NCBI RefSeq assembly: GCF_005155025.1
Contig: NZ_CP039731.1
Span: forward strand, 2,046,001-2,110,000
Length of the DNA: 64,000 nucleotides
From: Aquitalea aquatilis
GTDB lineage: Bacteria > Pseudomonadota > Gammaproteobacteria > Burkholderiales > Chromobacteriaceae
Direction of reading: 5' to 3'
Below the pieces are notes generated by a model. It did not search any database. It was not told the DNA's origin and worked only from the letters and a program-made list of their open reading frames with translations. Positions 8,764-16,394 of this stretch are shown here, one piece after another (positions within the stretch are counted from its first letter, which is position 1; each line of letters starts with the position of its first letter). The position numbers and the translations under genes are program-made.

Positions 8764-8946
8764 CAGGCTGCTGACAAAGTAAGTTGGTACGATTACGCGG
8801 GACCCGGCAAAGCCGGGCCTTTCGACTCACTTAATTAATTCCGCAGCCTTCCATTTATTCCCAATCCCCCCGCCCTTGCCCTGCAAGGGAGCCTCGCTTT
8901 CCTTTGAGAAAGCGAGACGGGTTTGTCAATAATCTGAAAAGCCGCT
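8756..8946. repeat. Terminator-associated interspersed repeat, copy A (about 191 bp)
   Basis: The unit is bounded by imperfect inverted ends: AGCGGCTTCAGGCTGCTGAC at the left, and at the right the reverse complement AGCGGCTTTTCAGATTATTG. Inside are a CCCGGC/GCCGGG hairpin, a CCCTTG/CAAGGG hairpin and a CTCGCTTTC/GAAAGCGAG hairpin. A copy of nearly the same length and about 85% identical by eye lies at 27987-28176. No ORF is present. The copy sits between the converging aminotransferase and oxyR genes. Confidence 0.8.
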
Positions 8947-8965
8947 CACAGGAGCGGCTTTTTTA
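8937..8965 (+). terminator. Rho-independent terminator, duplicate of the hairpin at 8739
   Basis: The same GCCGCTC-ACAG-GAGCGGC hairpin as at 8739-8763, here followed by TTTTTT. The leading AAAA lets it act on the minus strand as well, which would end the oxyR transcript. Confidence 0.8.
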
Positions 8966-8980
8966 TCTGCAGTGTCCGGA

Positions 8981-9922
8981 TCAACTGCCAAGCGGACCTT
9001 CGTTTTCCAGCATTTCCACACCGGCCAGGCCAGAGCGGAACACCGCCTGCTGCAGGGTTTCCACGGCTTTCTTGCGGAAAAACTGCTTGCGGGTGACCAG
9101 CAATACCCGGCGTTGCGGTGCCGGTTCCTGGAAGGGCAGGATGGACAGCAGGCTGTCATCACCAGGGCCGATGGAGGTGGATGGCATCACGGTCACACCC
9201 ATGCCGCTGGCCACCATGTGCCGGATGGTGTTGAGCGAACTGCCTTGCAGGGTGGTGGCAAGGCCGGACTGGTGGTTCTGCTTGCTGGCCAGTTCGCTGC
9301 AGGCCTGCAATACCTGGTCGCGGAAGCAGTTGCCCTGGTTCAGCAGCAGTACGCTCTCGTCAGTCAGCTGGCTGGCTTCGATGCAGGCCAGCTTTTCCCA
9401 TGGATGGCCCTTGGGTGTGGCGACCACGAAGGATTCATCGTACAGCGGCCAGGTCATGGTGCCGGCTTCTTCGAAGGGGTCGGCCACGATGATGGCGTCC
9501 ACTTCACCGCGCTTGAGCATTTCAGCCAGACGGACGGTGTAGTTCTCTTCCAGAATCAGCGGCATGTCCGGTGCCAGAATGCGCAGGGCCGGAATCAGCT
9601 TGGGCAAGAGATAGGGGCTGATGGTGAAGATCACCCCCAGCTTGAGCGGGCCGACCAGCTCGTTCTGGTGCTCACCCGCCAGCCGTTTGACGGTTTCGGC
9701 TTCTTCCAGCACGCGTTGCGACTGCTCGATGATGCGTTCGCCAATTTCCGTCACCGCCACTTCCTGGCCACCACGTTCGAACAGGGTGATGCCCAGCTCG
9801 TCTTCCAGCTTCTTGATGGCGATGGACAGGGTGGGCTGGCTGACAAAGCAGCTTTGTGCGGCGCGGCCAAAGTGGCGCTCGCGCGCCACTGCCACGATGT
9901 AGCGGAGTTCGGTCAGCGTCAT
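8981..9922 (-). CDS. oxyR: Hydrogen peroxide sensor OxyR (LysR family)
   Basis: A 313-residue LysR regulator with the two redox cysteines of OxyR at Cys199 and Cys208 in NQGNCFRDQVLQACSE, the same numbering as in E. coli. H2O2 drives disulfide formation between them and changes target binding; typical targets are catalase and peroxidase genes. The DNA-binding domain is residues 1-60. The start is 3 bp after the minE stop, so oxyR is the last gene of a minC-minD-minE-oxyR operon. The same order is known from Neisseria, which supports both the name and the taxonomic placing. Confidence 0.88.
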   Translation of the reverse strand: MTLTELRYIVAVARERHFGRAAQSCFVSQPTLSIAIKKLEDELGITLFERGGQEVAVTEIGERIIEQSQRVLEEAETVKRLAGEHQNELVGPLKLGVIFTISPYLLPKLIPALRILAPDMPLILEENYTVRLAEMLKRGEVDAIIVADPFEEAGTMTWPLYDESFVVATPKGHPWEKLACIEASQLTDESVLLLNQGNCFRDQVLQACSELASKQNHQSGLATTLQGSSLNTIRHMVASGMGVTVMPSTSIGPGDDSLLSILPFQEPAPQRRVLLVTRKQFFRKKAVETLQQAVFRSGLAGVEMLENEGPLGS

Positions 9923-9925
9923 GGT

Positions 9926-10183
9926 TTAGCGCTGGTGCTCCGGCAGGACGATATTGACCTCCAGCACCTCGAAGTCATCCTGGCGTTCTACCTGCACCTT
10001 GATGTCATCCAGATTCACCGCCACGTATTTGGAGATCACCTCCATCAGTTCGCGTTGCAATGCAGGCAGGTAGTCAGGGGCGCTGCGACCATTGCGCTCG
10101 TGCGCCAGAATGATCTGCAGACGTTCTCTGGCGATGGCGGCCGTCTTCTGGCGCTTGCCGAACAGAATGTCGATAAGAGACAT
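9926..10183 (-). CDS. minE: Cell division topological specificity factor MinE
   Basis: This 85-residue protein stimulates MinD ATPase and drives the Min oscillation that restricts the Z-ring to mid-cell. The N-terminal membrane-targeting and anti-MinCD part ([20 protein letters not shown]) and the beta-stranded dimerisation part ending in [16 protein letters not shown] are both present. It lies 3 bp after minD and 3 bp before oxyR. Confidence 0.95.
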   Translation of the reverse strand: MSLIDILFGKRQKTAAIARERLQIILAHERNGRSAPDYLPALQRELMEVISKYVAVNLDDIKVQVERQDDFEVLEVNIVLPEHQR

Positions 10184-10186
10184 GGT

Positions 10187-10999
10187 TTAACCTCCGAACA
10201 GGCGCTTGAGCAGGCCCACCTTGGGCGCGTCCAGGAAGCGCATGGGGCGATCTTCGCCCAGGAAACGTGAAATCACGTCGGAATAGGCCTCGGCCACATC
10301 GCTGCCCTTCAGGTGAATGGCCGGCGTGCCGGAGTTGGAGGCTTGCAATACGGTCTGCGATTCCGGAATCACGCCAATCAGCGGCACGCGCAGGATTTCC
10401 TTGACGTCGTCTACCGACAGCATTTCGCCCTTGTCGACACGGGCCGGCGAGTAGCGGGTAATCAGCAGGTGTTCCTTGACCGGATCACCACCCTGTTCGG
10501 CACGGCGCGACTTGGAGGCCAGAATGCCCAGGATGCGGTCGGAGTCGCGTACCGAAGACACTTCCGGGTTGGTGACGATCAGCGCTTCATCAGCAAAGTA
10601 CAGTGCCAGCAGGGCACCCTTTTCGATACCGGCAGGCGAGTCGCAGACGATGAACTCGAAGCCGCTGTCGGCCAGTTCCTTCAGCACCTTTTCCACGCCC
10701 TCTTGCGACAGGGCATCCTTGTCGCGGGTTTGCGAGGCCGGGATGATGTAGAGGTTGTCGCAGTTCTTGTCCTTGATCAGGGCCTGGTTCAGCGATGCCT
10801 CGCCATTCACCACATTGATCAGGTCGTACACGACGCGGCGTTCGCAACCCATGATCAGGTCCAGGTTGCGCAGGCCGACGTCAAAGTCGATGACCACAGT
10901 CTTGTGTCCACGCAGGGCCAGGCCGGATGCAAAGCTGGCACTGGTAGTGGTTTTGCCGACACCACCTTTGCCGGAAGTCACGACGATGATTTTTGCCAC
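10187..10999 (-). CDS. minD: Septum site-determining ATPase MinD
   Basis: MinD binds the membrane in its ATP form, recruits MinC and is released by MinE. The 270-residue protein has the deviant Walker A box GKGGVGKTTTSASFASGL at residues 10-27, switch I DFDVGLRNLDL, switch II CDSPAGIEKGA and a C-terminal amphipathic membrane-targeting helix (VGLLKRLFGG). All ATPase residues are intact, unlike the FlhG relative at 20.8-21.7 kb. It lies 24 bp after minC. Confidence 0.96.
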   Translation of the reverse strand: MAKIIVVTSGKGGVGKTTTSASFASGLALRGHKTVVIDFDVGLRNLDLIMGCERRVVYDLINVVNGEASLNQALIKDKNCDNLYIIPASQTRDKDALSQEGVEKVLKELADSGFEFIVCDSPAGIEKGALLALYFADEALIVTNPEVSSVRDSDRILGILASKSRRAEQGGDPVKEHLLITRYSPARVDKGEMLSVDDVKEILRVPLIGVIPESQTVLQASNSGTPAIHLKGSDVAEAYSDVISRFLGEDRPMRFLDAPKVGLLKRLFGG

Positions 11000-11023
11000 G
11001 GTAAATCCCTTTGGATAATTGAA

Positions 11024-11737
11024 TTATTCGCCAAGCGCGGTCATGACCAGGCGCTCGTTTTCAAGATAGATCTGGGTAGGCTTGCCCTTGATACTTTCGG
11101 GCAGGGCCTGTTCGATAGTGCGATAGACCCCGGCAATGGAAACCAGTTCGGCCTCCATGCTGCGCACGAAAATGCGGGCGGCTGTGTTGCCACGTGCGCC
11201 AGCCAGTGCGCGGCCACGCAGCGGGGCATAAATATGGATGTTGCCATCGGCAATCACCTCGGCACCGGCGCTGACCATGGCCAGGACCACCAGGTCGCCG
11301 CCACGGGCGTAAATCTGCTGTCCGGCACGAACCGGGCGGTCGACGATCATGGCGGCCACCGGGGCGGGGGCGGCTGCCACCTCCACCGGCTTGGCCACGG
11401 TCTCGCTCAGGTTCTGGCGTGGCGGCGTATTGCCGCGCACATAGGCCAGGCCATAGCGGCTGGCGACCTCGGCCATGCTGCTATCCGGATGGCGCAGGGC
11501 GACGGCACGAATGCCATGGCGGCTGAGCATGGGGAGCAGGCGGCCGTAATCGGCGTCGGCTGCATTTACCAGGGCTTCCACATCCAGCAGGAAAGCTTCG
11601 GCCGGGGCATCACCGGCCGGGCCGAAACGGGCCTCCAGCGCAGTAGTCAGTTCTTCCAGATTGTCCGTGCGGAGAATCAGGGCCAGCAGATCAAGGCTGG
11701 CAGATTTGATGTCAAAGGCGGTGACCGCAGAGCTCAT
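11024..11737 (-). CDS. minC: Septum site-determining protein MinC
   Basis: MinC inhibits FtsZ polymerisation away from mid-cell. The 237-residue protein has the N-terminal FtsZ-interacting domain and the C-terminal right-handed beta-helix ([20 protein letters not shown], then [16 protein letters not shown]) that binds MinD. A Pro/Ala-rich linker joins them near residues 125-140. It opens the minCDE-oxyR operon and diverges from the phasin gene. Confidence 0.93.
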   Translation of the reverse strand: MSSAVTAFDIKSASLDLLALILRTDNLEELTTALEARFGPAGDAPAEAFLLDVEALVNAADADYGRLLPMLSRHGIRAVALRHPDSSMAEVASRYGLAYVRGNTPPRQNLSETVAKPVEVAAAPAPVAAMIVDRPVRAGQQIYARGGDLVVLAMVSAGAEVIADGNIHIYAPLRGRALAGARGNTAARIFVRSMEAELVSIAGVYRTIEQALPESIKGKPTQIYLENERLVMTALGE

Positions 11738-11959
11738 GAGTAGGCTTTATATAAATAGATTTCTTCTATGGAGCGAGTGTACTGGCTTGCCGCCCCCCTT
11801 TCAATGCCGGTGAACTAATCGGCGAGCACGGCCTTCTGTTGATATTGCGCTGCAAAAAATACCAGCAGCCTGGCGCAGGCTGTAATTGTCGCAATACTGT
11901 CATTCATTTGGAATGTTGATGTTGTAAAAACACATACAAAATAGTTGTTTACGTGATTG

Positions 11960-11969
11960 TGCGGTGCAG
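11960..11969. promoter_or_regulatory. Upstream partial PhaR-type site (TGC-GGT-GCAG)
   Basis: This matches CTGC-N3-GCAG in seven of eight fixed bases and is followed by CATT, like the perfect site 53 bp downstream. It lies just upstream of the -35 box of the phasin promoter. Confidence 0.4.
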
Positions 11970-11976
11970 CATTTAC

Positions 11977-12005
11977 TTGACCGGAACCAATCATTTGGTT
12001 AAATT
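11977..12005 (+). promoter_or_regulatory. Sigma70-type promoter of the phasin gene
   Basis: TTGACC and TAAATT are separated by 17 bp. Transcription would start near 12012, inside the PhaR-type site. The spacer holds an AACCAA-TCAT-TTGGTT inverted repeat. The 350 bp between minC and this gene is otherwise AT-rich and holds no ORF I can support. Confidence 0.6.
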
Positions 12006-12012
12006 ACATTTG

Positions 12013-12023
12013 CTGCTGTGCAG
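12013..12023. promoter_or_regulatory. Perfect PhaR-type operator (CTGC-TGT-GCAG)
   Basis: It matches the CTGC-N3-GCAG core described for the polyhydroxyalkanoate-responsive repressor PhaR. The position over the predicted transcription start of a phasin gene fits repression in the absence of polymer granules. No phaR gene is in the window. Confidence 0.5.
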
Positions 12024-12091
12024 CATTGGCGGCGAAACGGTTGTTGTGACTGTTAAAGCTGAGTTGTATTTCGACATTTCCAGGAGTAGCC

Positions 12092-12661
12092 ATGTTTACC
12101 AACACCCAAGAATTTTCTGCTCTCGGCCAGGCGCAGTTCGACAAAGCCGTTCGCCTGTCCTCCATCGTTCTGGCTGGTGCCGAGCGTTTTGCCAACCTGC
12201 AGCTGGAACTGACCCGCAAGCTGCTGGACAACAACGCCAAGCACTTCAAGGCACTGACCGAAGTGAAAGACCCCAAGGCATTTGCCGAGCTGCAAACCAG
12301 CCTGGCACAGCCCAGCCTGGATCAGGCTTTCAGCGTGGCGCGCGAAGTTTACGACGTGGCTGTTGCTACCCAGGGCGAACTGAGCTCCTTCGTGGAAGAA
12401 CAACTGGCTGAACAGAACAAGCTGCTGCTGAGCAATCTGGACCGTCTGTCCAAGAACGCCCCGGCTGGTTCCGATGTTGCCGTTTCCGCACTGAAAACCT
12501 TCGTTAACAGCTCCAATGCTGCTTTCGAAAGCGTGTCCAAGACCGCCAAAAAAGTTAGCGCCGAAATTGCTGAAGCCAGCGTAGAAGCTGCCAGCACCCA
12601 GGCCAAGGCCACTGCTGCTGCGGTAAGCCGCAAAAAGCCGGCTACGCCCGCTGCTGCCTGA
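12092..12661 (+). CDS. phaP: Phasin, polyhydroxyalkanoate granule-associated protein
   Basis: A 189-residue, mostly helical protein of the phasin family (PhaP/TIGR01841 type) that coats polyhydroxybutyrate granules. The core signature is at residues 15-75 (VRLSSIVLAGAERFANLQLE, then LLDNNAKHFKALTEVKDPKA). The last 40 residues are Ala-, Lys- and Ser-rich, like the tails that bind DNA or partners in other phasins. A GGAG Shine-Dalgarno sequence precedes the start. The promoter and PhaR-type sites upstream support the assignment. A terminator follows at 12680. Confidence 0.9.
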   Translation: MFTNTQEFSALGQAQFDKAVRLSSIVLAGAERFANLQLELTRKLLDNNAKHFKALTEVKDPKAFAELQTSLAQPSLDQAFSVAREVYDVAVATQGELSSFVEEQLAEQNKLLLSNLDRLSKNAPAGSDVAVSALKTFVNSSNAAFESVSKTAKKVSAEIAEASVEAASTQAKATAAAVSRKKPATPAAA

Positions 12662-12679
12662 TTTGTTGCAGTAATACAG

Positions 12680-12708
12680 AAAACCCGCCTAACCGGCGGG
12701 TTTTTTTA
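12680..12708 (+). terminator. Rho-independent terminator of the phasin gene
   Basis: ACCCGCC-TAA(C)-GGCGGGT is followed by seven T residues. Confidence 0.88.
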
Positions 12709-12731
12709 TTGCCTGCCATTCTGCTGGCTAA

Positions 12732-12871
12732 GAGCCTGTTCAAAGTCTCGCGAGCTAGAGTGAGACAAGGCGAAAACGGCTAAGGAAGCGGAGTTTACAT
12801 AGAGTAAATGAGCATTCCGCAGACGTTTTTAACGCGGTATCACCGAAGCGCAGCAGACTATGAACAGGTTC
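12732..12871. repeat. MITE-like element, 140 bp, IS5-type ends
   Basis: The left end GAGCCTGTTCAAAGTCT and the right end, read inverted, GAACCTGTTCATAGTCT form 17 bp terminal inverted repeats. TAA flanks both sides (12729-12731 and 12872-12874) as a target duplication. The interior folds into nested arms (AAAACG/CGTTTT, GCGGA/TCCGC, TTTAC/GTAAA), so the element is close to one long hairpin. It encodes nothing I recognise. It lies between the phasin terminator and the end of the converging 6PGDH-like gene, whose TAG stop spans the junction. Confidence 0.82.
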
Positions 12872-13596
12872 TAAGGCTGGTGCAGGGTGGAAAACACCTG
12901 CTGCAGCATGCTGTGCAAGGTGTCACGCTGTTGCATGGCCAGTACGATGAGGATGGCCAGATTGGCAGCAAAATGGCTTTGTGCGGCGGCAGGCAGGGCG
13001 AAGTTGCTGCGCGCCTCGCTGGCGCTATATGCGGCAGGGTTGATGCCCTGGCGCTGCAGATAGTCGGCGGAGAGCAAATACAGCTTGTCAGCCAGTTCGC
13101 TCTGCTGCTGCATCAGCTGTTCCCAGTTGATGCTGGCGGGCTGGCCATTGGCTGGCAGCTGTTGCAAGGCCAGTTGCCAGGCATGGCGCATGGCGTTGAT
13201 GACATGCAGGGTGTAGCGGGCGCTGCCCAGCGGCCCGCAATGCAGCCAGCCTCCTGCCAGCGGCGCGGCGCAATCCAGCCAGTGGCGGGCTTCGCTGCTC
13301 GCGGGGAGTTCTCCGCCGCAAAGCAGCATGAAACCGAACTGCTCACCCTGTGGCAGCCATTGGCCACACACTTCCAGCAAGGCAATGTCGTGCTGCCGGC
13401 AATGCCCGGCACGCTCCAGCAGGTGCTTGCTGTCGTCTGCCGCCAGATCCAGCCAGCAGTGCTCTCCGGCAAAGCCTTGCCACTCGGCCGGTAGCCATGT
13501 GGGCAGGCCTGCTTCCGCTGCGCGCAGCAGGGTGCCTGCTTGCAGGCGCTGGCTGAGCCAGTGCAGATGAGGAGCGCTGCCCTGAGGCTGAAACAT
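12871..13596 (-). CDS. 6-phosphogluconate-dehydrogenase-like protein, probably inactive
   Basis: A 241-residue protein whose middle follows the 6PGDH/beta-hydroxyacid dehydrogenase pattern. GGWLHCGPLGSARYTLHVIN (about residues 114-133) aligns with the family segment GYLHxGPxGAGHFVKMVHN, and GFMLLCGGELPA with the CLMIGGE strand. The catalytic Lys is replaced by Leu, the GGNS motif is missing, and the N-terminal dinucleotide-binding GxGxxG fold is absent. It is therefore likely a pseudoenzyme or a highly diverged protein with a new role. It is the second gene of a pair with the LysR gene 9 bp upstream. The MITE abuts its stop codon. Confidence 0.5.
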   Translation of the reverse strand: MFQPQGSAPHLHWLSQRLQAGTLLRAAEAGLPTWLPAEWQGFAGEHCWLDLAADDSKHLLERAGHCRQHDIALLEVCGQWLPQGEQFGFMLLCGGELPASSEARHWLDCAAPLAGGWLHCGPLGSARYTLHVINAMRHAWQLALQQLPANGQPASINWEQLMQQQSELADKLYLLSADYLQRQGINPAAYSASEARSNFALPAAAQSHFAANLAILIVLAMQQRDTLHSMLQQVFSTLHQP

Positions 13597-13605
13597 TGCT
13601 TGGCC

Positions 13606-14505
13606 TTATATGATCAGTTGCTGTTGCTGAATGGCGAGTGCCAGGTTGTCAATAAACCAGGCTAGTGCTTTGCCGGGACATTCTTCTTTCCATGCGTAAA
13701 ACATCTTGGTGCAACTGCGCTTTTCCTTGAGTGATTTTTCCACAAGTTGGCCGTTTTGCAGATAGGGAGCGGCGAGCATGCGTGGCAGGTAGCCAATGCC
13801 CAGTCCCGCAGTCATCAATGCGAGCTTCGCATCCAGTGTATGCACGGTCAGCACGTCCTGCCCGTTGAGTATGCCTGCAGTTCGTGTCGGCAAGCGGCGC
13901 GAGGTGTCGCCCAGCGAAATAATCCGGTGCTGGCGCAAGGTGTGGGCGGCCAGTGGTTCGGGGGCGGTGGCCAGCGGATGTTGCGGGCTGACCAGAAACA
14001 CGAAATCGATGGTGCCGATTTCCCGGTGGAAATAATCACCTGCTGGCGGGTGACCGGGTGCGCCCAGCACCAGGTCCGCACGCGCGTCATACAGCGCATC
14101 CCAGATGCCGCCGAAAACCTCACGGGTAAAGCGCAACTGTGTGCCGCTGCCCAGCTGATCGAAGCGGGTGATGAGCGGAATGAGCTGCTCGAAGGGGATG
14201 AGATCGCCGATGGTGATGACCAGCTCACTTTCCCAGCCGGCCGCCTGTTGCAGCAGCCGGTGTTCGACCGTGCGCGCGGCATCCAGCAGATTACGGCCAT
14301 CGCGCAGCAGGACTTGCCCGGCAGCGGTCAGGCGGGCGCGGTGTCCGCTGCGGTCGAATAGCTGTACATCCAGATCTTGTTCCAGCTTCTGGATGACGTA
14401 GCTGACGGCCGAGGTGACCCGGTGTAGTTCGTCTGCTGCTGCGGCAAAGCTACCGTTGCGATCGATGGCATCCAGAACCAGCAGGGCATCCAGGGATATT
14501 TTCAT
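13606..14505 (-). CDS. LysR-family transcriptional regulator
   Basis: A 299-residue LysR protein with its helix-turn-helix at residues 15-45 (GSFAAAADELHRVTSAVSYV) and an effector-binding domain from about residue 90. It lies 9 bp upstream of the 6PGDH-like gene on the same strand, so the two are probably cotranscribed, and it diverges from a small exported protein. The effector is unknown. Confidence 0.83.
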   Translation of the reverse strand: MKISLDALLVLDAIDRNGSFAAAADELHRVTSAVSYVIQKLEQDLDVQLFDRSGHRARLTAAGQVLLRDGRNLLDAARTVEHRLLQQAAGWESELVITIGDLIPFEQLIPLITRFDQLGSGTQLRFTREVFGGIWDALYDARADLVLGAPGHPPAGDYFHREIGTIDFVFLVSPQHPLATAPEPLAAHTLRQHRIISLGDTSRRLPTRTAGILNGQDVLTVHTLDAKLALMTAGLGIGYLPRMLAAPYLQNGQLVEKSLKEKRSCTKMFYAWKEECPGKALAWFIDNLALAIQQQQLII

Positions 14506-14718
14506 GTTCGAATTTTTTGAATGAGCCGTTCAGATCATTTCGCTATCAACAGGAATCGCTCGCGTTTAATATCTGTTTCACCAACCCGATGCAAGTGACA
14601 AGGCAGTTTTTCAAGCATTAATTGTACAGACCTATCAGGTAGTGACATCAAAAAAATTGAAGCATTTTGATGCTCAGCTGCACAAAGCTTGCATCCTGCT
14701 AACCGAATGGAGTGAATC

Positions 14719-14928
14719 ATGTTGAAGAAATTGATGCTGGCCCTTGTTGTTTCGAATGCACTGGTAGCAACTGCCATGGCCCAGAGCGATGTACGCAGCC
14801 GCCCGGACAAAGATGTCGTGCAAAAGTACGAACAGCAGTTCAGTCAGAGCGATGCGCAGCGCAAGGCTGCTGATGATCGTGCCGGCAAGGCTATTGCAGC
14901 CAATGCCGCCGATTATCGCAACCACTAA
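14719..14928 (+). CDS. Small exported protein of unknown function
   Basis: A 69-residue product with a clear Sec signal peptide: KK at the N-terminus, a hydrophobic core, and a cleavage site after AMA (residues 19-21). The mature part (about 48 residues) is polar and rich in Asp, Gln, Lys and Ala, with no Cys, and may be helical. A GGAGTG Shine-Dalgarno sequence lies 8 bp before the ATG. A bidirectional terminator follows. I do not recognise a family. Confidence 0.65.
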   Translation: MLKKLMLALVVSNALVATAMAQSDVRSRPDKDVVQKYEQQFSQSDAQRKAADDRAGKAIAANAADYRNH

Positions 14929-14969
14929 GCAGACTGCCGGCAGCTTTCCCTGCCTGGCACTCTCCCATA

Positions 14970-15001
14970 CAAAAACGCCAGTGCATGCACTGGCGTTTTG
15001 T
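14970..15001. terminator. Bidirectional terminator
   Basis: AAAAACGCCAGTGCATGCACTGGCGTTTT is quoted here by its arms only: ACGCCAGTGC and GCACTGGCGT around an AT centre, with A and T runs. It separates the converging small exported protein gene and ppa. Confidence 0.88.
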
Positions 15002-15049
15002 CTTGTCCGCAGGGACAGCAAGCCCGCAAGGCGGGCTGGGTAGGCAGGC

Positions 15050-15577
15050 TTACTTGCCGAAGCGGGCAATGCCTTCTACCAGTTCGGTCTTGGCATCTTC
15101 CAGCGTGCCCCAACCGTTGATCTTGACCCACTTGCCCTTTTCCAGGTCCTTGTAGTGCTCGAAGAAGTGCACCATCTGCGCGCGCAGCAGTTCCGGCAGG
15201 TCTTCCAGTTTCTGGATGGACTTGTACATCGGGCAGAGCTTTTCTACCGGTACGGCAACCAGCTTGGCATCCACGCCGCCGTCGTCTTCCATCTTGATCA
15301 GGCCCAGGGCGCGACAGCGGATGACCACGCCGGGCGGCAGCGGGAAGGGGGTAACGACCAGCACGTCGACCGGATCGCCATCGCCGGCCAGGGTTTGCGG
15401 CACAAAGCCGTAGTTGGCCGGGTACATCATGGAGGTGCCCATGAAACGGTCAACCACCAGGGTGTTCCACTCTTTGTCGAATTCGTATTTGATCGGCGCA
15501 GCGTTGGCGGAGATTTCGATCACGACGTTGAAGTCGCCCGGCATGTCTTTGCCCGGGCCGATGAGTTCCAGGTTCAT
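15050..15577 (-). CDS. ppa: Inorganic pyrophosphatase
   Basis: This soluble family I enzyme hydrolyses pyrophosphate to two phosphates and so pulls biosynthetic reactions forward. The 175-residue protein has the signature DGDPVDVLVV with its metal-binding aspartates, plus KYEFDKEW and the C-terminal KWVKINGWG. The ATG before NLELIGPGKD is chosen; longer frames upstream carry no conserved sequence, and an AAGGA lies at a proper distance. It diverges from coq7. Confidence 0.95.
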   Translation of the reverse strand: MNLELIGPGKDMPGDFNVVIEISANAAPIKYEFDKEWNTLVVDRFMGTSMMYPANYGFVPQTLAGDGDPVDVLVVTPFPLPPGVVIRCRALGLIKMEDDGGVDAKLVAVPVEKLCPMYKSIQKLEDLPELLRAQMVHFFEHYKDLEKGKWVKINGWGTLEDAKTELVEGIARFGK

Positions 15578-15705
15578 CAGGCAGAATCCTTTGTTAGATG
15601 GTGGTTGTTTACATGGAAAATCATGCCGGATTATATCAGCAGCTGCCGTCTTGTGCGGTGCACGGGTATAATCTTTGACGGATTTGTGCACCAGTCGGGA
15701 ACCAT

Positions 15706-16326
15706 ATGTTTGATACGCTGATTACTGAATTCGACAAGGGTTTGCGTACCCTGTTTGCCCAGGCGGAAAGCCAGCGGCCACGGCCGGATGCCGGGCTGGA
15801 GGAGGCGGAGTTGAGCGCTGCGGAAAAGCGCCATGCCATGGGCCTGATGCGGGTGAATCACTGCGGCGAAGTATGCGCCCAGGCACTGTACCAGGGGCAG
15901 GCGCTGACTGCGCGCAACCCGCAAGCGCGCGAGGCGCTGCAGCATGCCGCATTCGAAGAGGTCGAACACCTGGCCTGGACTGAGCAGCGCATTCGCGAAC
16001 TGGGTGGTCACCCCAGCCTGCTGGGTCCACTGTGGTATACCGGTTCGCTGGCGCTAGGCGTAACGGCCGGCCTGCTGGGGGATAAATGGAATCTGGGTTT
16101 TCTGGAAGAAACCGAGCATCAGGTTGGCGCTCACCTGGATAGTCATCTGACTGCACTGCCCGAGGCGGATGCCAAAAGCCGCGCCATCGTGACGCAGATG
16201 CGGGATGACGAATTGCGCCATGCCGACATGGCGCATGAGTTTGGTGCAGCCAGCCTGCCGGCTCCGGTTAAGGGATTGATGAAACTGACTGCCAAGCTGA
16301 TGACCGCTACCAGCTATCGCGTATAG
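15706..16326 (+). CDS. coq7: Ubiquinone biosynthesis hydroxylase Coq7
   Basis: A di-iron membrane-associated monooxygenase that hydroxylates 2-polyprenyl-3-methyl-6-methoxy-1,4-benzoquinone in ubiquinone synthesis, replacing UbiF. The 206-residue protein has the di-iron ligands in [28 protein letters not shown] and [13 protein letters not shown], and the hydrophobic membrane-contact segment [14 protein letters not shown]. Another ubiquinone gene, ubiG, is at 29.3 kb. A terminator follows at once, so coq7 is probably monocistronic. Confidence 0.94.
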   Translation: MFDTLITEFDKGLRTLFAQAESQRPRPDAGLEEAELSAAEKRHAMGLMRVNHCGEVCAQALYQGQALTARNPQAREALQHAAFEEVEHLAWTEQRIRELGGHPSLLGPLWYTGSLALGVTAGLLGDKWNLGFLEETEHQVGAHLDSHLTALPEADAKSRAIVTQMRDDELRHADMAHEFGAASLPAPVKGLMKLTAKLMTATSYRV

Positions 16327-16356
16327 TGGGCAGGGGAGTCGCGGTTCAAGTCCATA

Positions 16357-16380
16357 CGCCACCTCATGGTGGCGTTTTTA
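16357..16380 (+). terminator. Rho-independent terminator of coq7
   Basis: CGCCACC and GGTGGCG around TCAT are followed by TTTTTATT. It lies only about 15 bp before the start of the RidA-family gene, so some readthrough or reinitiation may feed that gene. Confidence 0.8.
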
Positions 16381-16394
16381 TTGGAGAAGAGACA

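Noticed and set aside
12808-13494. A plus-strand ORF beginning inside the MITE and running through the 6PGDH-like gene
   Set aside because: Its start comes from the repeat element and the rest is the complement of the coding strand; no protein signature.
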